Source of the DNA: Ornithinibacillus salinisoli
Lineage (GTDB): Bacteria > Bacillota > Bacilli > Bacillales > Amphibacillaceae
Length of the DNA: 64,000 nucleotides
Direction: 5' to 3' (one strand)
Assembly: GCF_042682545.1 (NCBI RefSeq)
Contig: NZ_JBHUHQ010000015.1
This document shows, piece after piece, positions 52,089 to 60,253 of the stretch. The notes under the pieces were generated by a model, which was not told where the DNA came from, searched no databases, and worked only from the letters and a program-made list of their open reading frames with translations. Within the stretch, counting starts at the first letter, position 1. Every line of letters starts with the position of its first letter. The position numbers were made by a program, and so were the translations under genes.

Positions 52089-52146
52089 AGAGGCTGTCCC
52101 AAAAGTTCACTGAAAAGTGATTTTTAGAGGGGCACCCTCTCTTTTT
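52089..52146 (+). terminator. Terminator after the sigma/anti-sigma operon
   Basis: AGAGGCTGTCCC and GGGGCACCCTCT pair with minor mismatches around an A-rich and T-rich loop, followed by CTTTTTT. This terminator design is common in Bacillaceae. Confidence 0.7.
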
Positions 52147-52585
52147 TCGTTTTTAGAATTCATATTTTGGGAAAGCAGATGGATTATCCCACCTTTTTAC
52201 CCATATCTTTTACTAGTAAAGCTTATCTCCTTTTTCTGTAGATAACCGTTCATGGACTTCTTTCTTTGTTCCTGATTTTTCATAGAAACCGTTATTGTTT
52301 TTGTTTCTTTCGGGTATTTCAATACGGTGTAACCGAGTAAACACCAATATTTAACCACTTTACAACATTCTGAAATTTATATAATATCAAGAGGGAAGAG
52401 GGGATTAAGGTTAGCCCTGTGTGAAAGATTAATATATGAAACAGTTTTCGCTTGATAAAATGGCACACATCTTTTCCGGTTAATTTTTATGCATATACAA
52501 GGAATTAGTCTTATTCAACAAATTAGTCCTTATTAAAGAGTAACAAGATAAGTTTGGTAACATGATTTTGGGAGAGTGATTACAT
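52147..52585. other. 440-bp gap, possible minus-strand remnant
   Basis: On the minus strand, two adjacent frames between about 52380 and 52197 carry protein-like runs (NVVKWLNIGVYSV, then RIEIPERNKNNNGFYEKSG). They need a frame change to join and have no start, so a decayed gene is possible but not proven. Otherwise nothing recognised. Confidence 0.3.
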
Positions 52586-52783
52586 ATGAGAAGAAGAAGC
52601 GTGGGGATGTCATTTATCGCCATATCAACAATTCTAATTGCAATTAAATATATAAGTGAAGCCATGTGGCAAGGTGATGTTGGGAACACCCTTAGTAACT
52701 TTAGCTTACTCTCACTTATAGCAGGAATAGTTTATTTGGTTTGGGGAGAATACGAAGAATTAAAAAGAGATAAAAAAAATTAA
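52586..52783 (+). CDS. Small two-helix membrane protein
   Basis: A 65-residue protein with helices at about 8-24 and 38-54 and a charged C-terminus (EYEELKRDKKN). A GGGAGAG site precedes the ATG and a good terminator follows at 52811, which supports a real one-gene unit. Function unknown. Confidence 0.65.
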   Translation: MRRRSVGMSFIAISTILIAIKYISEAMWQGDVGNTLSNFSLLSLIAGIVYLVWGEYEELKRDKKN

Positions 52784-52810
52784 AGAGAATAAAAATTTCT
52801 ACTATAGGAT

Positions 52811-52842
52811 GCGAATACTGTGCTAGGGTATTCGCTTTTCTT
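52811..52842 (+). terminator. Terminator after the small membrane protein gene
   Basis: GCGAATAC (52811-52818) and GTATTCGC (52828-52835) pair perfectly around 9 bases, followed by TTTTCTTT. Confidence 0.8.
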
Positions 52843-52929
52843 TGTTGAAGTAACGCAGCAGTTTAGTAGAAGTAAAGAGTTTGCCTATTACAGTTATAAA
52901 TATCCAACCATAAAGGAGGTAAGTTAATT

Positions 52930-53472
52930 ATGATAAATATTTTCGTAGGCCTTATCTTTGTCTTCTTCAAAACAAATTTAAGTTTTTGGGATATCGGAGT
53001 GACCTATTACATAACCAATATAATTGGGTATGTATCGATATATTTTGGGATACAAGAATTAGGGAGAACAAATCAAAGTCTTTTAAAGGTCAAACCTTAT
53101 GTCATTATTATGGTTACTCATAGTATTATCTTTTTCTTGTTGAATATTACAGATAATTCGCCGTTAACGATGGGTATGTCAACTACACTAGAGACAATTA
53201 TAGTTTTGGTTGGGGTTGTGTTTATTGTTGCAGGTATGTTTATGGTATTTATTATTATTTTCAAACTGATGGACGGTTTAACTGGTAAAACGAATAAAAA
53301 GCTGTTATACAATCTAGTAAACATTATGATGTTTCTATTCATCCTGGCAGGTATAAGTGCTGTCTTTAATTTCATTCCAATGTTAGCAACTACTATAATG
53401 GTTGCTTTATTCTTACTGGAAATAACATTTTTAATTAGTTATTATTACGTTTTCCAAACAAAACACACATAA
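52930..53472 (+). CDS. Polytopic membrane protein of unknown function
   Basis: A 180-residue protein with about five transmembrane helices: roughly 3-20, 23-42, 58-72, 86-110 and 125-172 (two closely spaced). There are few charged residues apart from the short loops KTNKKLL and RTNQSLLKVK. An AAAGGAGGT site lies before the ATG. I do not recognise the family. Monocistronic by spacing. Confidence 0.75.
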   Translation: MINIFVGLIFVFFKTNLSFWDIGVTYYITNIIGYVSIYFGIQELGRTNQSLLKVKPYVIIMVTHSIIFFLLNITDNSPLTMGMSTTLETIIVLVGVVFIVAGMFMVFIIIFKLMDGLTGKTNKKLLYNLVNIMMFLFILAGISAVFNFIPMLATTIMVALFLLEITFLISYYYVFQTKHT

Positions 53473-53609
53473 AAGTTCTGTTCTAGCTAGTGATTATTCC
53501 TTATTCAGCTAATAGATGCGCTTAATGTAAGAAGGATTGCAGGAAATCATGTGCAATAAATAGAAATACTTACTTAACAAACTATGTAACGGGGTAAGGA
53601 GATAATACT

Positions 53610-54188
53610 TTGAACATTTTAACTTTGATTCTAAGTTATTTAATTGGCTCAATCTCATTTGCTTTAGTAATTGGTAAAATATTTTATAAGAAAGATATTC
53701 GTGATTACGGAAGTGGTAATCTTGGTGCAACTAATGCTTATAGAGTACTAGGTATACAAGCAGGAGTAATTGTTGCAATTGCTGATATATTAAAAGGTAC
53801 ATTTGTTTGTTTACTTCCCCTAATTCTTGGTTCTACAGTTAACCCTATTGTATGTGGGTTATTAGCCATTTTAGGGCATATATTTTCTGTTTTTGCTAGT
53901 TTTAAAGGTGGAAAGGCTGTTGCGACAACAACTGGAGTTTTCTTATTTTTGGCTCCTATAGGTGTTTTTGTTGGTTTTGTTGTGTTTGTATTAACTTTGC
54001 TATTTACTAAATATGTATCACTAAGTTCCATGTTGGCTAGTATAGCATTATTCATTTACAGTCTTATATTTGAAGATAAAGTTATCATAGCACTTTCTCT
54101 ACTAATAAGCGTATCAATAATCATTTTACATCGACAAAATATAAAGAGAATTGTAAATGGAACAGAGAATAAAATAGTTGAAAATTAG
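53610..54188 (+). CDS. plsY: Acyl-phosphate:glycerol-3-phosphate acyltransferase PlsY
   Basis: A 192-residue membrane enzyme of phospholipid synthesis that moves an acyl group from acyl-phosphate to glycerol-3-phosphate. All three family motifs are present: DIRDYGSGNLGATNAYRVLG near residue 31, GHIFSVFASFKGGKAVATTTG near residue 90, and LSSMLAS near residue 139. Five helices. The TTG start has an AAGGAG site. The main plsY of Bacillaceae normally lies next to topoisomerase IV genes, so this isolated gene could be a second copy. Confidence 0.92.
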   Translation: MNILTLILSYLIGSISFALVIGKIFYKKDIRDYGSGNLGATNAYRVLGIQAGVIVAIADILKGTFVCLLPLILGSTVNPIVCGLLAILGHIFSVFASFKGGKAVATTTGVFLFLAPIGVFVGFVVFVLTLLFTKYVSLSSMLASIALFIYSLIFEDKVIIALSLLISVSIIILHRQNIKRIVNGTENKIVEN

Positions 54189-54274
54189 TGTTTACTTGTT
54201 AAGCTAACGGATGCTTTTTTTGAATAAAGGATGTTTCACTATAGGGCAGTTTAAAGTATTAAAGGAGTGGGGTT

Positions 54275-54784
54275 TTGATAAACAAAAAAGTTATTGAATT
54301 CCTATTTAACGGGCAAAAGTATCGGGTCGAGAGGTTTATTTTTCTTATTATATTTTGGCTGGTAGTTTTGTATCTAACTACCGCCTTTCGAGTTTCTCTA
54401 CCCGTGATATTGGTACCTGTTTTAATGCTCGCATTGATAATGTCTGTAATCAAAATAATGTGGTACAACAAGAAACAGAATATCAAAACAAAAGTAATAG
54501 ATTGGATAGAACTGGTATTATGTCTTATTGTTTTAATAGTGGTGTTGTTTCTATTCTTTAAAGAAAATAAATTGGAAAATGCTGTTCATGATGTGATTAA
54601 AGAAAAAGTCGAAAATGAAACTTTTACAATAGACTTTATTGACGAAGTGGAGTACAAAGAAAAATACATTGTAGTTGGGTATACCATTAAAGGTGAACAC
54701 GCTAAGTATTTGGAATGGTATTACTGGAGAGATGGGGAATTGGTTCAAGATTTAACAAGAAAAATTGAAGATGATAATGAATGA
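54275..54784 (+). CDS. Membrane protein of unknown function
   Basis: A 169-residue protein with three hydrophobic segments at about 20-38, 44-62 and 81-98 and a hydrophilic C-terminal domain of about 65 residues (ENETFTIDFIDEVEYKEKYI, then GEHAKYLEWYYW). TTG start behind GGAGTGGGG. No motif I recognise. It lies 86 bases after plsY, with the terminator at 54878 downstream, and could be co-transcribed with it. Confidence 0.7.
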   Translation: MINKKVIEFLFNGQKYRVERFIFLIIFWLVVLYLTTAFRVSLPVILVPVLMLALIMSVIKIMWYNKKQNIKTKVIDWIELVLCLIVLIVVLFLFFKENKLENAVHDVIKEKVENETFTIDFIDEVEYKEKYIVVGYTIKGEHAKYLEWYYWRDGELVQDLTRKIEDDNE

Positions 54785-54877
54785 TTTGTTCAATTAAACC
54801 AGTTAATAGTTTGTCAATATTTTTCAATAAAAAGTTTAAATAAGTTATGTTATATACTAAAAATGTGCATGCCAAAT

Positions 54878-54911
54878 AACCTTCCACTTTCCTTTAATTG
54901 GAAGGTTTTGC
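54878..54911. terminator. Terminator between convergent genes
   Basis: AACCTTCC (54878-54885) and GGAAGGTT (54900-54907), perfect, followed by TTGCTG. It lies between the plus-strand gene ending at 54784 and the minus-strand gene ending at 54952. Confidence 0.65.
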
Positions 54912-54951
54912 TGTATTTAGTTAGATATAGTTTTTAAGATATATCTTTGCC

Positions 54952-55446
54952 TTAGCTGTTTTTTGCCGATAGACAGATATGATAAAACAAAATGGTTAAG
55001 GACTGCACAAACAAATATACTGGAAACGAATAGAGCGGTTCCCATTCTTTAAATGAAAATACACCGAATAAAACTGTTATCCATTCATATGCAACACTTA
55101 GTCCCGACCACAACAGGGTATATATATAAGTATACATACCCTGTATGTTGAACTTTTGATAGAGGTAAAGAAATATATAAGCAAAAGGTCCATAAAGGAA
55201 GTAGGAGAAGACATCGAGCAAATCAAATTTTTCTGTATCCATTATATCATATAAATCAAATGGTGGTCCGGCCAATACGTGATCAACAATTCTGGCTATA
55301 GATGCTGAAAATAAGATGATCAGGATGGTGAAGCTTGCAGAAAAATATTTTCGTAGTAAAAATAATATCGTATATGTCACTACTATTGACAAAATAACAA
55401 ACCATTCATTAGCACCAAAATTCGTTGGCATTGGAAGTATACTCAA
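54952..55446 (-). CDS. CBO0543-like membrane protein
   Basis: A 164-residue membrane protein with about five helices. The pattern of VTYTILFLLRKYF, IARIVDHVLAGPPFDLYDI and FSYFLYGPFAYIFLYLYQKF matches the CBO0543 family of Firmicutes, known only as conserved membrane proteins. The TTG start overlaps the upstream gene's stop (TTGA), with GAGG 7 bases before it, so the two are coupled. Function unknown. Confidence 0.7.
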   Translation of the reverse strand: MSILPMPTNFGANEWFVILSIVVTYTILFLLRKYFSASFTILIILFSASIARIVDHVLAGPPFDLYDIMDTEKFDLLDVFSYFLYGPFAYIFLYLYQKFNIQGMYTYIYTLLWSGLSVAYEWITVLFGVFSFKEWEPLYSFPVYLFVQSLTILFYHICLSAKNS

Positions 55447-55916
55447 GATATAACCTCATCCTTCTTTAGTAATCTTCGGTATAGTTTTTGAGCAAATAAT
55501 AGAACGACAAAGAAAGTAACCCAGACAAGAATCAACATCCAATGGTTCCAAGTAGGATATTCATATACGTGAAAAGACCGTAGAATAAAATCTCCTAGGA
55601 ACAACAGGAATAAGAAGGTGGCTAGTGATACAGACTTATTGATAATCCCTTTTGTTCGGTACCATACGTCAATGAGAAATAGGATGGTTAATGGAACAAA
55701 AATCACCCCATATAGCCGTAATGCTATAATTTTCTCTAGCTGTTTATTCAGTTCCCAAACTTCTAGGTTTACAGTGATGATGGAAAGAAAGCCAGTATTA
55801 CCGAGCAATAAAATAAAATATATAAAAAATTGTTCATATAGATGTAAGTATTTTCTATTCGAACAGTAAGTAAATAGGATGAACAGCGTTAAAACGAAAG
55901 TAAGAACGACAACTAT
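55443..55916 (-). CDS. Membrane protein of unknown function, probable ATA start
   Basis: A conventional start would be TTG at 55808 (121 residues), but no ribosome binding site precedes it and it cuts into a helix. The frame continues upstream for 36 codons with IVVVLTFVLTLFILFTYCSN, a good transmembrane segment, to a point where AAGGGGG is followed after 8 bases by ATA at 55916. No ATG, GTG or TTG exists between that site and 55808. With the ATA start the protein has 157 residues and four to five helices. It is coupled to the CBO0543-like gene. Confidence 0.6.
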   Translation of the reverse strand: MVVVLTFVLTLFILFTYCSNRKYLHLYEQFFIYFILLLGNTGFLSIITVNLEVWELNKQLEKIIALRLYGVIFVPLTILFLIDVWYRTKGIINKSVSLATFLFLLFLGDFILRSFHVYEYPTWNHWMLILVWVTFFVVLLFAQKLYRRLLKKDEVIS

Positions 55917-56140
55917 CTGGATAACCCCCTTCTAAATTTTATAACCTACTATTGAAAGACCTTGTTCTTATCATACTTTCCAATTTTTCCAACTTTATTT
56001 ATACATCGTTGCCTGGACTTCTGGGGGAGGGTGTATGAACCTTTCGTGACATCTATATAAGGGCTTATAATTAAGTTGTGAAAAAATGCACTTAGTAGAG
56101 GGATTGTTTATTGTATTCCAAGTTTGGCGATCTGATGTAG

Positions 56141-56569
56141 CTGAAAGTCCTTACTTCCAAGGGACAAGACGAGCATCGGACCTTCCTGCCATACAGGACT
56201 ACCTGGCTATGGGGAACGTTTGCTACAATCACTCCTGATGGGATAATCGGTGCGAACTTCGCCAAACGACCAATCGTGCCAAATACCGAAGAAGAATCCT
56301 GCCTGTGGACTCCGGGTGACTGTGAGTCTCTCACGGACATCACATTCGAACAGACGTCTGACGATCCACTCGCACCTTGGAGAGTCACATCAGCTGATGG
56401 GCAATTGGACGTCACATTCACCCCCGAGGATCGAAAGGACGTCAAGCACCAACTCGTCCTAGCCTCAATTGACTACTGGCAAATGGTCGGCACTTATACC
56501 GGCACTGTAGCTGGACATAAGGTGATAGGTGTGCGTGGAGTCTGTGAGTCAATGCGTGCGCGTCTCTAA
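56141..56569 (+). pseudogene. DUF2804-family C-terminal fragment, GC-rich
   Basis: An open frame from after a TAG at 56138 reads FLPYRTTWLWGTFATITPDG, GANFAKRPIVPNTEEESCLW, then DPLAPWRVTSADGQLDVTFT and MVGTYTGTVAGHKV to a normal-looking end at 56569. This is the C-terminal half of DUF2804 proteins, about 140 of some 330 residues. A GTG at 56276 could start a shorter piece but has no site. The segment is visibly richer in G+C and uses C-ending codons far more than all neighbours, so it looks imported and then truncated. Confidence 0.7.
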
Positions 56570-57024
56570 ACAGTTTTTTCATTGGTGAATATTGGGGGAT
56601 AGACAGGTGTAAGTGGCCTGTCTACCCCTAGTGCTATCGACGCGCTCTTAACCCTACATTAGTCGGATAAATCTCCTTAGGTAAAACACACACCAAACTA
56701 TTGGTTTTACGTTAATTTTCTTCAATCCTTCTAGGATTACTTCTAGACCAAACTTAAATTCTTTATTCTTTTCTGGAGTTGTATCTTAACTCCGTAGTTC
56801 CACACGCCCCTAATTGAACCGCATTTTCTACTGGAACAAGTGTTTCTCAACACTATCAGTAAAAAAATTAAAAATAAACCTATTAAATTGCTTTCTTTTT
56901 CTGGGTATTCGGATTATCGTATAGTAAGCAATAAATAATTGAAGGCTACACACAAGGTTACTTAGTTTGAACCCTACTATTTTTCTTACTATAATAAAGA
57001 AAATCATATAAGGGAGGTTGTATC
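56570..57024. other. Gap with hairpin, otherwise non-coding
   Basis: GGGGGATAGACAGG and CCTGTCTACCCC around 56603-56631 form an 11-bp stem. The DNA then returns to AT-rich sequence with no gene. An AGGGAGGT site for the DUF2200 gene lies at about 57011. Confidence 0.5.
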
Positions 57025-57375
57025 ATGACCAAACATAAGATTTATACAATGAGTGTCGCAAGTGTCTATCCCCATTATGTTACGAAGGCAGAGAAAAAAG
57101 GACGTACGAAAACAGAAGTCGATGAAATTATCCGTTGGTTGACAGGGTATAGCCAGGAAGAGTTAGAAGCGCAACTGGAAAAACAGACAGACTTTGAGAA
57201 CTTCTTTGCGGAAGCTCCCCAATTAAATCCTTCGAGGGCTTTGATCAAAGGTGTGGTCTGTGGTATTCGAGTGGAAGACATCGAAGAACCAACTATGCAA
57301 GAAATTCGCTATTTGGATAAGCTGATTGATGAGTTAGCGAAGGGAAAAGCGATGGAGAAGATTTTGCGGAAATAA
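57025..57375 (+). CDS. DUF2200-family protein
   Basis: A 116-residue cytoplasmic protein. The start MTKHKIYTMSVASVYPHYVTKAEKKGRTK and the middle EIIRWLTGYSQEEL and RALIKGVVCGIRVEDIEEP are characteristic of DUF2200 proteins, which are widespread and small and lack an assigned function. A good AGGGAGGT site precedes the ATG and a terminator follows the stop, so it forms its own unit. Confidence 0.88.
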   Translation: MTKHKIYTMSVASVYPHYVTKAEKKGRTKTEVDEIIRWLTGYSQEELEAQLEKQTDFENFFAEAPQLNPSRALIKGVVCGIRVEDIEEPTMQEIRYLDKLIDELAKGKAMEKILRK

Positions 57376-57388
57376 TGATTAAAAAAAG

Positions 57389-57427
57389 AAACACTGATTC
57401 CATATATAAAAGAATCGGTGTTTTTTT
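57389..57427 (+). terminator. Terminator after the DUF2200 gene
   Basis: AAACACTGATTC (57389-57400) and GAATCGGTGTTT (57412-57423), one wobble, followed by TTTT. Confidence 0.8.
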
Positions 57428-57765
57428 GTTGAATCGACAATAATCTTGAAACTTCAGGTAAATGATCCCAGTAATCCTATTTTTGGCTATGAGGCTATTA
57501 ATCAATAATCAATTTTTTCCACTCTATTTTCCGATTTTCCTTTGTAAGACACCTCTATTTATGGTAAGTTTCACCGTTATTGGTGCTTTTTTTCTCAACA
57601 ATTTGGCTCAATGCTGAAGACCAGGGTTCTTATATTTTGCATACTTATACCTGTTCAATTAAATACATATGATTGTGTTTATTCTATTTAGTTAAGAGAA
57701 TTATTCCCATGTTACACATCGGGCAGGAAAGCATGAATATATGATTAAAAAAATATCAAATTGTA

Positions 57766-57794
57766 TTGACAATTCGATGTGCATCAACTATGAT
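57766..57794 (+). promoter_or_regulatory. SigA-type promoter of the GntR/FCD gene
   Basis: TTGACA (57766-57771), a 17-bp spacer and TATGAT (57789-57794): nearly consensus. The transcription start would fall near 57800, within the twin operator boxes. The DNA from 57428 to here shows no gene. Confidence 0.75.
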
Positions 57795-57798
57795 TTCT

Positions 57799-57818
57799 GT
57801 ATACAATTTATGTATACA
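57799..57818. promoter_or_regulatory. Twin TGTATACA operator boxes
   Basis: Two identical 8-bp palindromes TGTATACA at 57799-57806 and 57811-57818, 12 bp centre to centre, directly downstream of the -10 element. FCD-type GntR regulators typically bind palindromes of this kind (TTGTATACAA-like). Autoregulation by the adjacent gene is the likely reading. Confidence 0.65.
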
Positions 57819-57871
57819 TTTTTTGGTGAGGTAATAGAATAAAAAACAAAAATTACAAATGAGGTCATTTC

Positions 57872-58570
57872 ATGGAAAATCGGCTAAAACAAACATCTCA
57901 AAAAGGGGGTACCGCAAAAGATTATGCGTACACCCAAATCAAGCAACGAATCATTGAAGGAAAATTATACCCCAACCAGCCAATTCGAGAAGAAGAAATA
58001 TCTTCCAAACTAAATATAAGTCGTACACCTTTACGCGGTGCATTGGAAAAACTCGAGTTTGAAAAGCTAGTTGTACGTCAATCAAATGGAAGACTTAAAA
58101 TTTCTCCTATTTCCGTGGAGGAAGTGAAAGAGATATTTAAAGTCCGGTCTAAGCTGGAAGAGATTGCTGTCGTTCAGGCAACAGAAAACGCTAATGAAGT
58201 CGATAGCAAGCATCTCCTAGACCTTGCAAATGAAATCAAAAGAGCTACTGCTGACGGAGATATTGAAAAGGTTTTACTTTATGGAGCCAAATTTCACACC
58301 TATATCTACGACCTAAGCGGGAATAAAACAGTTAAAGACTTTCTATCGCAACTAAATGACCATATTCAACGATATAGATACCTTGTTCCAAGTCAAAGTG
58401 AAAAAAGAATGATGGAAGAAGGAGAAGAACACCTAGTCATTGTAAATTGTATTGCCAATAAAGATGCTGTTGGAGCAGAAGCCGCGATGAAAAAACATAT
58501 CGATAATAGCTTATCTTCTGCTGTAACTGCTATTGAAATATATGAGAAAAATCAAGAATCTATTTGGTGA
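57872..58570 (+). CDS. GntR-family transcriptional regulator, FadR/FCD subfamily
   Basis: A 232-residue regulator. The winged helix-turn-helix covers about 15-80 (AYTQIKQRIIEGKLYPNQPIREEEISSKLNISRTPLRGALEKLE). The all-helical FCD domain at about 90-220 carries the metal- and acid-binding residues (FKVRSKLEEIAVVQA, FHTYIYDLSGN, HLVIVNCIANKD, MKKHIDNS). It has a strong promoter and twin operator boxes. FCD regulators usually sense small carboxylates; the lyase operon that follows is its likely target. Confidence 0.92.
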   Translation: MENRLKQTSQKGGTAKDYAYTQIKQRIIEGKLYPNQPIREEEISSKLNISRTPLRGALEKLEFEKLVVRQSNGRLKISPISVEEVKEIFKVRSKLEEIAVVQATENANEVDSKHLLDLANEIKRATADGDIEKVLLYGAKFHTYIYDLSGNKTVKDFLSQLNDHIQRYRYLVPSQSEKRMMEEGEEHLVIVNCIANKDAVGAEAAMKKHIDNSLSSAVTAIEIYEKNQESIW

Positions 58571-58647
58571 TTAGCAATAGTTAGTCATTATGGTCAATAA
58601 AACTAATAGGCTATTCCAGTTATTACTTAGGGAGGACGTAAGATACT

Positions 58648-59844
58648 ATGTCACATTGGAATTTTAACACCCAAGCTATTCACAGCGAGCAATATCCTGA
58701 CAAAAAAACAGGTGCTATTTCCCAGCCAATTATCCCTGCCGTAGCATATTCGTTTGAGGATGCTGATACGGCCGTAGCTGTTGTTTCTGGTGAGAAAGAA
58801 GGAAGCTATTATGGAAGATATGGGAATCCAACTACACGAACACTAGAGAAAAAAGTTGCAGCATTAGAAGGAGCAGAGGATGCTTTAGGTGTAAGTAGTG
58901 GAATGGCTGCAATTAGCATTGCCCTAATGGCAAACCTTCGTGCTGGGGATCATGTAGTCGTTACAAAGGATGTCTATGGAGGGACACATAAATTTTTATG
59001 CAACATTGCATCAAGGTATGATATGCAGTATGACTTTGTCGACTGTACAAATTTAGATTCTATTGAAAACGCTATCAGACAAGAAACTCGAGCTATTTAT
59101 ATAGAAACTCCTTCTAATCCCAGTCTTACCTTAATAGAGATTGAGGCTGTTGCTGAAATAACGAAGCGTTATAACATTGTATTAATTGTTGATAACACAT
59201 TTATGACACCTTATTTGCAAAAGCCATTGGAGCTTGGTGCTGACATTGTTGTTCATAGTGCGACCAAATATTTAAATGGACATGGCGATGTTATTGCGGG
59301 AATTATTTGTGGTAAAAAGGCAGTTATTGATTATATGCGTAAAAATATTATGGGCGATCTTGGTCAAAATTTGAATGCATGGGAATCATTCTTAATACTT
59401 AGAGGCATTAAAACACTTGGGGTTCGTTTAGATCGACATTGTAGTAATGCCCAACAAGTAGCAGAATTTCTGGATACCCATCCATTGGTTGATCATGTAT
59501 ACTATCCGGGACTTAAATCCCACCCACAACATCATTTGGCTAAGCAACAAATGAAAAGGATGGGAGGAATTGTCTCCTTTGAAGTAAAAGGAGGCGTTCA
59601 AGCGGGGAAAGATTTTATTCGTGCGTTAAAGATTGCCATGATCTCATTTAGTCTTGGTGATCCTGAAACATTGGTGCAACATCCTGCATCCATGACTCAT
59701 TCATCCATACCAGAAAACGAACTTGATAACTTTGGTATTGCCAAAGGGTTAATTCGATTGTCCGTTGGATTGGAAGATGTAGAAGATATTATTTCTGATT
59801 TAGAACAAGCATTAAAAGTTATTTCCATAACTGTTAAGAACTGA
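58648..59844 (+). CDS. Cys/Met-metabolism PLP-dependent lyase (cystathionine gamma-synthase/methionine gamma-lyase-like)
   Basis: A 398-residue trans-sulfuration-family enzyme. It shows YGRYGNPTTRTLEKKVAALEG near residue 54, SSGMAAI near residue 84, ETPSNPSL near residue 152 and the PLP lysine in VHSATKYLNGHGDVIAG near residue 207; the C-terminal half has SLGDPETLVQHPASMTHSSI. GGGAGGA site before the ATG. The exact reaction (synthase, beta- or gamma-lyase) cannot be settled from motifs alone. It ends in a strong terminator. Confidence 0.9.
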   Translation: MSHWNFNTQAIHSEQYPDKKTGAISQPIIPAVAYSFEDADTAVAVVSGEKEGSYYGRYGNPTTRTLEKKVAALEGAEDALGVSSGMAAISIALMANLRAGDHVVVTKDVYGGTHKFLCNIASRYDMQYDFVDCTNLDSIENAIRQETRAIYIETPSNPSLTLIEIEAVAEITKRYNIVLIVDNTFMTPYLQKPLELGADIVVHSATKYLNGHGDVIAGIICGKKAVIDYMRKNIMGDLGQNLNAWESFLILRGIKTLGVRLDRHCSNAQQVAEFLDTHPLVDHVYYPGLKSHPQHHLAKQQMKRMGGIVSFEVKGGVQAGKDFIRALKIAMISFSLGDPETLVQHPASMTHSSIPENELDNFGIAKGLIRLSVGLEDVEDIISDLEQALKVISITVKN

Positions 59845-59934
59845 TTCTTGGTATGTTTCTTACCTAACCAATAGAAGTAGGAAGAGATGATAGATGGGTG
59901 CATCCGTCCACAACGAACCTCTTACTATCATAAA

Positions 59935-59978
59935 AAAATGAGCATGAACCCATTGAGATTGGGTTTATGCTCATTTTT
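59935..59978 (+). terminator. Strong terminator after the PLP lyase gene
   Basis: AAAATGAGCATGAACCCA (59935-59952) pairs with TGGGTTTATGCTCATTTT (59960-59977) with one wobble and a 7-nt loop, followed by a T-rich tail. Confidence 0.85.
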
Positions 59979-60253
59979 GTTGGTTCTTCAAAGGTGCCTG
60001 TCACCACCCGAAATTTGTCGAAAGATGTTGCTGAATTCTCATGTATGTATAGGAAAAATATGGGTTTATCCGCAAATTACGAGTATTTTATTGGATTTAG
60101 TCTTATTTTCAAGGTTTAAATAATAATGTAATAATTCTAGTTGTACTATGATGAAAGGCACTGTTATTTACTATTATTTGAGGCTATATGCGGTTTGATT
60201 ACTACTTTTAGTTGAACTAACATGGAATAAGTGTGTTCGAAAGGAGGGATAGA
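59979..60253. other. Intergenic DNA with reverse GACAGGCACC motif
   Basis: GGTGCCTGTCACCACCCGAA starts at 59993 and is followed by ATTTGTCGAA, an extended copy of the dispersed motif. The remainder is AT-rich and carries the upstream region of the amidase gene; no clear promoter is visible. Confidence 0.45.

Noticed and set aside
56092..56445. 117-codon minus-strand frame in the GC-rich block
   Set aside because: The plus strand carries clear DUF2804 similarity; the open minus frame follows from high GC content.
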